A program made the position numbers and the translations under genes. 64,000 nt of DNA from the NCBI RefSeq assembly GCF_018860165.1, contig NZ_JAHKNG010000009.1:52452-116451 (forward strand), read 5' to 3'. The notes beneath the pieces are model-generated. The model was not told the origin of the DNA. It saw only the letters and a program-made list of their open reading frames with translations, and searched no databases. Positions 59,621 through 64,000 of the stretch are shown in pieces. Source of the DNA: Paracoccus marinaquae (GTDB lineage Bacteria; Pseudomonadota; Alphaproteobacteria; Rhodobacterales; Rhodobacteraceae). Numbering within the stretch: position 1 is the first letter of the stretch; every line of letters begins with the position of its first letter.

Positions 59621-61147
59621 ATGACCAGCGGCATTCATCATGTGACGGCGATCACCCGCGACGTGCAGGCCAATGTCGATTTCTGGATGGGCTTCATCGG
59701 CCTCAGGCTGGTCAAGCAGACCGGCGGCTTCGAGGATGCCGAACAGTTGCATCTGTTCTACGGCAATGCCGCGGGCGATCCTGGCACACTGGTCACCTTT
59801 CTGGTCTGGCAGGACGGCGCGCCCGGTCGCGTCGGCCACGCTCAGGTGGCCGAGATCGCGCTGGCCATCCCCCGTGGCCGGATCGGCGACTGGCTGACCC
59901 GCGCCATGCAGCACCGCCTGCCGGTCGAGGGGCCGTCGCGCGAATTCGGCGCGCCCGTCCTGCGGCTGAAAGACCCGGATGGCATCATCGTCAAGCTGGT
60001 CGGCCTTGATCTGCCCGATAGCGGTTGGCCCGCCGCGCCGGCGCGGCTGCATGGCGTGACCATCTGGTCCGAGGCGCCCGAACAGACCGCCGCCTTCCTT
60101 GGCCGGTTCGGTTTCGATGCCGGGCCGGCCGAAGGTGGCGTGACGCGGCTGGTCTCGGACAGCGACGTGCTGGACATCCGCGATGCCACGGGCTTCGTGT
60201 CCGGCATTCCGGGCAGCGGCACCATCGATCATGTCGCGTTGCGGATACCCGACAGCGCCGCGATCGAGGCCCATCGCGCCGCGTTGGCAAGCCGCAATTC
60301 CAGTGACGTGACAGTCCATGACCGGAAATATTTCACCTCGCTCTATGTGCGCGAACCGGCCGGCACGCTGATCGAACTGGCCACCGACGGGCCGGGCATG
60401 GGCATCGACGAGACTCCGGATCACCTGGGCGAGACGCTGATGATCCCGCCGCATTTTGCCGACCGCGCCGCCGATCTGCGCGTGTCGCTGCCGCAATTCG
60501 CGCGGCCGGGCGAGGAAAGGACCGTGATGAGACAGCTGCCCTTCATCCACCGCCTGCACCGCCCCGAGGATCCCGACGGCTCGGTCCTGCTGCTGCTGCA
60601 TGGTACCGGCGGGAACGAGGCCGACCTGATGCCGTTGGCGCATCGCATCGCGCCGCGCGCGACGCTGCTGGGCCTGCGCGGGCGCTCGACCGAAGAGGGC
60701 GTGGCGCGGTTCTTTCGCCGCATCACCGCGACCAGCTTCGATCAGGACGACATCCGCGCCGAGGCGGCGGCCTTCGAGGCCTTCCTGACCGGTGCGGTGG
60801 CGGCCTACGGGCTGGACCCTGACCGGATCACCGTGCTGGGCTATTCCAACGGCGCGAATTTCGCCGCGGCGGTCATGGCACTCTATCCGGGGCTGATCCG
60901 CCGCGCGATCCTGATCCGGGCCATGGCGGTGCTTGAGGACCTGCCGCAGGTCGACCTGGCCGGAACCCGGATCCTCGGGCTGCGCGGCGCGGCCGATCCC
61001 TACGGTCGCTACGCGCCCGCCCTGAACGATTGGCTGCTGGCCAGCGGCGTCGATCTGGACGCGCGGACCGTCAAGGCGGGCCATGAACTGGCCGAGTCCG
61101 ATCTGACCGCGGCCCAGAATTGGCTCCTTGGCCTAACGGTCGGCTGA
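59621..61147 (+). CDS. Ring-cleaving dioxygenase (MhqO-like) fused to a carboxylesterase (MhqD-like)
   Basis: 508 residues. The first ~310 are two tandem VOC modules with HHVTAITRDVQANVDFW at the start and IDHVALRIPDSAAIEAHRA; the metal ligands are His (HHV), His (DHVAL) and Glu (LIELATDG). The last ~200 residues are an alpha/beta hydrolase with LLLLHGTGGNEADLMPLA, GYSNGANFAAAVM (Ser nucleophile) and AGHELAESD (His). In Bacillus mhqO and mhqD are separate quinone-resistance genes; here they are one polypeptide. It sits opposite pirin. Confidence 0.9.
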   Translation: MTSGIHHVTAITRDVQANVDFWMGFIGLRLVKQTGGFEDAEQLHLFYGNAAGDPGTLVTFLVWQDGAPGRVGHAQVAEIALAIPRGRIGDWLTRAMQHRLPVEGPSREFGAPVLRLKDPDGIIVKLVGLDLPDSGWPAAPARLHGVTIWSEAPEQTAAFLGRFGFDAGPAEGGVTRLVSDSDVLDIRDATGFVSGIPGSGTIDHVALRIPDSAAIEAHRAALASRNSSDVTVHDRKYFTSLYVREPAGTLIELATDGPGMGIDETPDHLGETLMIPPHFADRAADLRVSLPQFARPGEERTVMRQLPFIHRLHRPEDPDGSVLLLLHGTGGNEADLMPLAHRIAPRATLLGLRGRSTEEGVARFFRRITATSFDQDDIRAEAAAFEAFLTGAVAAYGLDPDRITVLGYSNGANFAAAVMALYPGLIRRAILIRAMAVLEDLPQVDLAGTRILGLRGAADPYGRYAPALNDWLLASGVDLDARTVKAGHELAESDLTAAQNWLLGLTVG

Positions 61148-61189
61148 CCTCGTCGAGACATCCTCTGAACTGCGATCCCGTGGCCGGAC

Positions 61190-61211
61190 CGGGTCCGTTT
61201 TTCCGGACCCG
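61190..61211 (+). terminator. Hairpin after the MhqO-MhqD-like gene
   Basis: An 8-bp stem (CGGGTCCG with CGGACCCG) closes a TTTTTC loop, 43 bases past the stop codon. There is no T-run after the stem, so termination is plausible but not certain. Confidence 0.35.
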
Positions 61212-61253
61212 ACTCGCGGTCGTCCGGCCGCCGGCTTCCCTTCGGTAAGCCGC

Positions 61254-61282
61254 TTGACATCTTCTCGTGTCCGGTCCAGATA
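61254..61282 (+). promoter_or_regulatory. Candidate tRNA-Ala promoter
   Basis: A perfect -35 box TTGACA at 61254-61259 lies 39 bases before the tRNA. The -10 is less clear: CAGATA at 61277-61282 after a 17-base spacer. Confidence 0.5.
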
Positions 61283-61292
61283 GCGCGCCTGT

Positions 61293-61368
61293 GGGGCCGT
61301 AGCTCAGTTGGTAGAGCGCATCGTTCGCAATGATGAGGCCAGGGGTTCGATTCCCCTCGGCTCCACCA
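61293..61368 (+). tRNA. tRNA-Ala (anticodon CGC)
   Basis: 76 bases including an encoded CCA end. The acceptor arm GGGGCCG pairs with CGGCTCC and contains the G3-U70 wobble, the main identity element of tRNA-Ala. The D arm GCTC/GAGC, the anticodon loop TTCGCAA (CGC reads GCG codons) and the T arm AGGGG/CCCCT with TTCGATT are all present. It marks the border to lower-GC DNA. Confidence 0.97.
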
Positions 61369-61391
61369 TCTTTACCACATCTGTCATTGGA

Positions 61392-61429
61392 GCATAAGAG
61401 TGCCGATTTAGGGCATAAGCTTACCGATT
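61392..61429 (+). repeat. Imperfect 21-bp tandem repeat
   Basis: GCATAAGAGTGCCGATT at 61392 recurs 21 bases later as GCATAAGCTTACCGATT (14 of 17 positions equal). Two same-face copies just after the tRNA and upstream of the lipoprotein gene could be a regulator site or a remnant. Confidence 0.4.
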
Positions 61430-61609
61430 GCGCGTCAATATGGCTAATGCAACACAGCTGCATGTCGCGCGGGACACGATTTTTAGCTCGGTCCGTCGTG
61501 GAAACGTCGTTTTCGTTAGGATAGGTCTGACATCGTGGATGATGCAGAACGTCCGCTGTTGCTCGGCGCGATGGTGGCCTATTGATGCCTGAACGAATAA
61601 GGATAGATC

Positions 61610-61888
61610 ATGCGAACTCACTTTGCCGCCCTTTTCGCGCTTACGCTCGCTACCGGATGCGCGGTTGGTTCTGGTGCGGTGGTCAAAGGTGCCGGGCCAG
61701 ATGATCTTCTGAAACTCCGCGAAGGTCCGGGCCTCGAACACAAGATCATCATCGGCCTGCCAGACGGAACGCGCCTCACCCGCCAGAGCTGCGTGACGAA
61801 CAACGGTAAGGTCTGGTGCAGGGTGTTCCTCACTGACAGGCCCGGCGTCTCGGGCTATGTTTCGGCGGACTATCTGGCGCATCGCTGA
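61610..61888 (+). CDS. Small lipoprotein with SH3-like domain
   Basis: 92 residues. The leader MRTHFAALFALTLATGC ends in a lipobox-like ATGC. The rest, LKLREGPGLEHKIIIGLPDGTRL and WCRVFLTDRPGVSGYVSADYLAHR, matches the bacterial SH3 (SH3b) pattern (LxxRxGP, then GxVxxxYL) of proteins that bind cell-wall material. AAGGAT precedes the ATG. The GC content is lower than in the TCA region. Confidence 0.75.
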   Translation: MRTHFAALFALTLATGCAVGSGAVVKGAGPDDLLKLREGPGLEHKIIIGLPDGTRLTRQSCVTNNGKVWCRVFLTDRPGVSGYVSADYLAHR

Positions 61889-61896
61889 CAGCATTC

Positions 61897-62022
61897 GGCC
61901 GATTTCGTTGAAAAACTCTGCGGAAACCCATTCAAGCTACCATATGTTGTTTTCCTGCCGCTTCAGATCGCCCACCTGGTAGCTGATTTCGGGCTGGCCC
62001 GAGTTTTTCAACAGAATCGGCC
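61897..62022. repeat. 126-bp element with 22-bp terminal inverted repeats (IS remnant or MITE)
   Basis: GGCCGATTTCGTTGAAAAAC (61897-61916, arm runs to 61918) is mirrored by a right arm at 62001-62022 whose complement reads GGCCGATTCTGTTGAAAAAC; 20 of 22 positions match over the full arms. The motif GTTGAAAAACTC is often seen at or near ends of IS5- or IS1182-like elements. No transposase is inside and no clear target-site duplication is seen. The sequence up to 62131 may be part of the same remnant. Confidence 0.6.
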
Positions 62023-62137
62023 CTCTGCTGCCGTTCGAAAATGCGCCGCGCTGCGTTGCGGCATTCACCAGACCGGCCGTTCGGCCTGCTGCGCAGCATT
62101 TTAGAAAGTCGGGCGTCAGCAAAGAGGGCAAAGCAAG

Positions 62138-63241
62138 TTATCCCTGATGGCGGGGTTTCCGGAGTTCGACGAGGTGGGCTAGCCCAGAGGTATCAGCCAC
62201 GACGACTGGTTTTGTTGCCGGCGGCGCGGTCTTTGCAATGAGCCTGCGGACGTCCATGGTATCGCGTTCGATGAGTTGCCAGTCGCCAAGAATACTCAGA
62301 ATGACTCTGTATGGATTGGGACGGGCGATGCTGGAAAATATAAGTAGGCCGCCCGGGACTAGAGCAGACCAGAGTTGCCGGATTAGTTCTTGGGATCGAC
62401 GGCTGTCAGTGGTGTCGAGCAAGCGGCCCGTGGTGATGAGGTCGAAGCGGTTGCTCGGAAGCGTTTCGGCGTAGGTCAGGGCGTCGCTGCGCACCAGTTC
62501 GTGGATAATTCCGAATGTCCCGAGGCGATTTTCGATGAGCATCAGTGCGTCTGATGCCGGGTCGTTGAAGGTAATACTTGACCGGATACTGCCTAAGGCG
62601 ACTGCATCCACCACGTCAAGTGCACCGCCCGCACTGAGGGAGAGGATGCGCTGTCCGTGGTCGGCAAAGCGCAGGATGCAGCGGGTCTGAAAGGCAAGTC
62701 GATTTCGGAATTGCTGCGCCAGCGGGGAAGCGCGGAAGACATGGGTGGCGCAGCTGGCGACATCCTGGAATGAAGAGTCCTCGGGCGCGGCGATCAGGGC
62801 TTCGATCGTTTCGACGTCACCAGGATCGCCAAGCGACCATTTCTGCATGCGGGACAAAAGTCCGGATAGCCCGAGCGTGGTACGCGCGGTGCCAAGGGCG
62901 GTCGCGATCTCTTGTTGCCGCAGGCCGGCCTGCTCTGCCTGAAGGATCGTGGCGGCAATAACGTGGATGCATTCCATCACCCGATGAAACCGTAGGAGTG
63001 GCGGGATATCCAGCCGACCGAGGCAGGCGACATCGTCCGACAGATCTTCTAGCCGGGCCCGCAGTCCTAAGGGTGCCGCACCGAGCGAGGGGAGCAAAGG
63101 CGCGATGAGACAATGGGACTTGTCGTTGTGATCGTTGTGTCGCAATGCATGCCTCCTAGCTGCAGGCTGCCGCGGTCGGTCTTCACTATGCCAGCGGATC
63201 CGGCAAAGCCTCGGCGGATGGCCGTGATCTGGGTGTGACAT
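62138..63241 (-). CDS. Putative SAM-dependent methyltransferase-like protein
   Basis: 367 residues. A helical N-terminal region (about 1-190) precedes a Rossmann-like domain: QRILSLSAGGALDVVDAVALG takes the place of motif I, and NRFDLITTGRLLDTTDSRRSQELIRQLWSALVPGGLLIF matches motifs IV-VI of class I methyltransferases (the VPGG before a strand). Motif I has AGG rather than GxGxG, so SAM binding is not certain. It resembles the extracellular-factor fatty-acid methylester synthase group. The true start may be one of several internal Met codons. Confidence 0.5.
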   Translation of the reverse strand: MSHPDHGHPPRLCRIRWHSEDRPRQPAARRHALRHNDHNDKSHCLIAPLLPSLGAAPLGLRARLEDLSDDVACLGRLDIPPLLRFHRVMECIHVIAATILQAEQAGLRQQEIATALGTARTTLGLSGLLSRMQKWSLGDPGDVETIEALIAAPEDSSFQDVASCATHVFRASPLAQQFRNRLAFQTRCILRFADHGQRILSLSAGGALDVVDAVALGSIRSSITFNDPASDALMLIENRLGTFGIIHELVRSDALTYAETLPSNRFDLITTGRLLDTTDSRRSQELIRQLWSALVPGGLLIFSSIARPNPYRVILSILGDWQLIERDTMDVRRLIAKTAPPATKPVVVADTSGLAHLVELRKPRHQG

Positions 63242-63302
63242 GATCCGGTTTAGGAGTAGACAAGAGGAAAGTGGGCCGAAATAATGGAAGCGCCCGGCCC
63301 CC

Positions 63303-63899
63303 GTGCATGGAAGATTGCGAATGCTTCCTGAGAATGAAGATTCCGCCTGCCTCTGCCTGATCGGTGAGCCCCGCCTGATGCGAAACAGTAAGCTGATAAT
63401 GCTACCGCCACGGCAGGCTCAGATCGTGTTCGTCCTTGTGACCCGGCCGGACCTGTTCGCCTCGCGCGACATGCTGGCGGGGTTGCTGTGGCCGAATGGG
63501 CCGCAGGGGCGTGCCAGTCTGCGCCAGTTCATGGGGCGGCTGAAAAAACAGTCGGGGCCGTTGCAGGGCTGGCTGGAGATCGACGAGGATGGCTTACGGC
63601 TTGCGGATCGCCGGCCCGACATCGATTTTCTGCAGCTTGCAGGGGCGGAGGATGTACGCGGGGACGGTCCGGTGATGTTTCCTGAAGGTCTGTTGCTGGA
63701 AGGGATTGAATCGCCGACCGAGGCCTTCGAGGCGCTGCTGCGAGAGCACCGGGCAGTCTTGGCGGAACAGCGATGGCGGTTGGCGCAGCGCGCGATGCGG
63801 GATTTGACGCGGTTCGGCACGGTCGAGCGGAGCCAGCTGGACGACTGGATCCTACGTCTGTTGAAGGCCGCGCGGGAGTGTCCGATCTTTTGTGTATGA
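63303..63899 (+). pseudogene. SARP/AfsR-like regulator DNA-binding domain, truncated by an IS256-family element
   Basis: 198 residues in the present frame. CLIGEPRLMRNSKLIMLPPRQAQIVFVL, SRDMLAGLLWPNGPQGRASLRQFMGRLKK follow the winged-helix pattern of SARP-type transcription factors (LPPRxAxxLxxL, LLWP, ASLRQxxxRLRK). A start of a helical bacterial-transcriptional-activator domain follows (SPTEAFEALLREHR). The frame then runs into DNA that looks like the left end of an IS256 element (from about 63876), and the last residues, CPIFCV and the stop, come from that element. So the gene probably lost its 3' part. Confidence 0.65.
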
Positions 63900-64000
63900 T
63901 TGATCGGGTCCATGCTTCACCGAAAGGAAGCATGTATGACGATCTCCAAGGAAATTCTGGACGAGTTGCTGAAAGGCGTTGAGCGCCCGGAGGACCTGCT
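63876..64000 (+). mobile_element. IS256-family element, left end, cut by the window
   Basis: GAGTGTCCGATCTTTTGTGT at about 63876 matches the general style of IS256-family left ends, and an IS256-type transposase start codon lies 60 bases on. The right end, the right inverted repeat and any target duplication are outside the window. Confidence 0.7.
63936..64000 (+). CDS. IS256-family transposase, N-terminus only
   Basis: 21 residues are visible, starting MTISKEILDELLKGV and continuing ERPEDL, the typical N-terminus of IS256 (mutator-type) transposases (x-LLDELLK-x-x-x-x-PEDL). It has an AAAGGAAG ribosome-binding site 4 bases upstream. The coding region continues past the window edge. Confidence 0.85.
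   Translation, partial: MTISKEILDELLKGVERPEDL

Noticed and set aside
62022..62131. A small minus-strand open frame (64 codons) near the inverted-repeat element as a gene
   Set aside because: It covers the repeat arms and appears to be a remnant of IS-end DNA, with no promoter or domain evidence.

Overview
The window is about 64 kb of high-GC DNA from an alphaproteobacterium, most probably a Paracoccus-like member of the Rhodobacterales. The reasons are the mdh-sucC-sucD-sucA-sucB-lpd and sdhCDAB gene orders broken up by small lipoprotein genes, the ethylmalonyl-CoA pathway genes mcl2 and mch between them, a Hint-domain protein, and NnrU/DUF1737 neighbours. Species identity is inference.

Layout. 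1-8400: alpha/beta hydrolase (cut by the window edge), a tandem-HD phosphohydrolase, a Hint-domain protein, icd, purQ and a DctB/DctD-type two-component system. 8400-22750 (minus strand): a TCA-cycle gene train, mdh, sucC, sucD, sucA, sucB, lpd, interleaved with at least six small exported or lipoprotein genes. 22800-32165 (plus strand): TauE-type permease, mcl2, nnrU-like, DUF1737, mch, VOC protein, then sdhC-sdhD-sdhA, two lipoproteins, a sulfotransferase-like gene and sdhB. The regions upstream of sucC and sdhC each carry two GTGATCAC palindromes at the same 21-bp pitch, suggesting shared control of the two TCA transcription units.

32166-52254 is the accessory highlight: nine tightly packed, often ATGA-overlapping genes forming one probable 19.6-kb operon. 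It encodes a one-module type I PKS (KS-AT-KR-DH-ACP-TE), a GT2 glycosyltransferase, an unusual NRPS starter protein (formyltransferase, degenerate C-like region, adenylation domain with a luciferase-like monooxygenase inserted in it, PCP), a phosphopantetheinyl transferase, an SGNH-like hydrolase, an SGNH/glycoside-hydrolase-like protein, GT2 and GT4 glycosyltransferases and a Wzx-type flippase. The hand-read adenylation code resembles glycine. My reading is a formyl-glycine-started, malonyl-extended acyl unit linked to an exported glycan; the genes are solid, the product is speculation.

52255-61147 is ordinary: DUF1330, a hypothetical, an isoprenylcysteine-methyltransferase-like membrane protein, hom, a DPM1-GtrA fusion plus a GT39-like protein, DUF924, pirin, and an MhqO-MhqD-like fusion. 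61148-64000 begins with tRNA-Ala(CGC) and changes to lower-GC accessory DNA: an SH3-type lipoprotein, a 126-bp inverted-repeat element, a methyltransferase-like gene, and a SARP-like regulator apparently cut by an IS256-family element that runs off the right edge.
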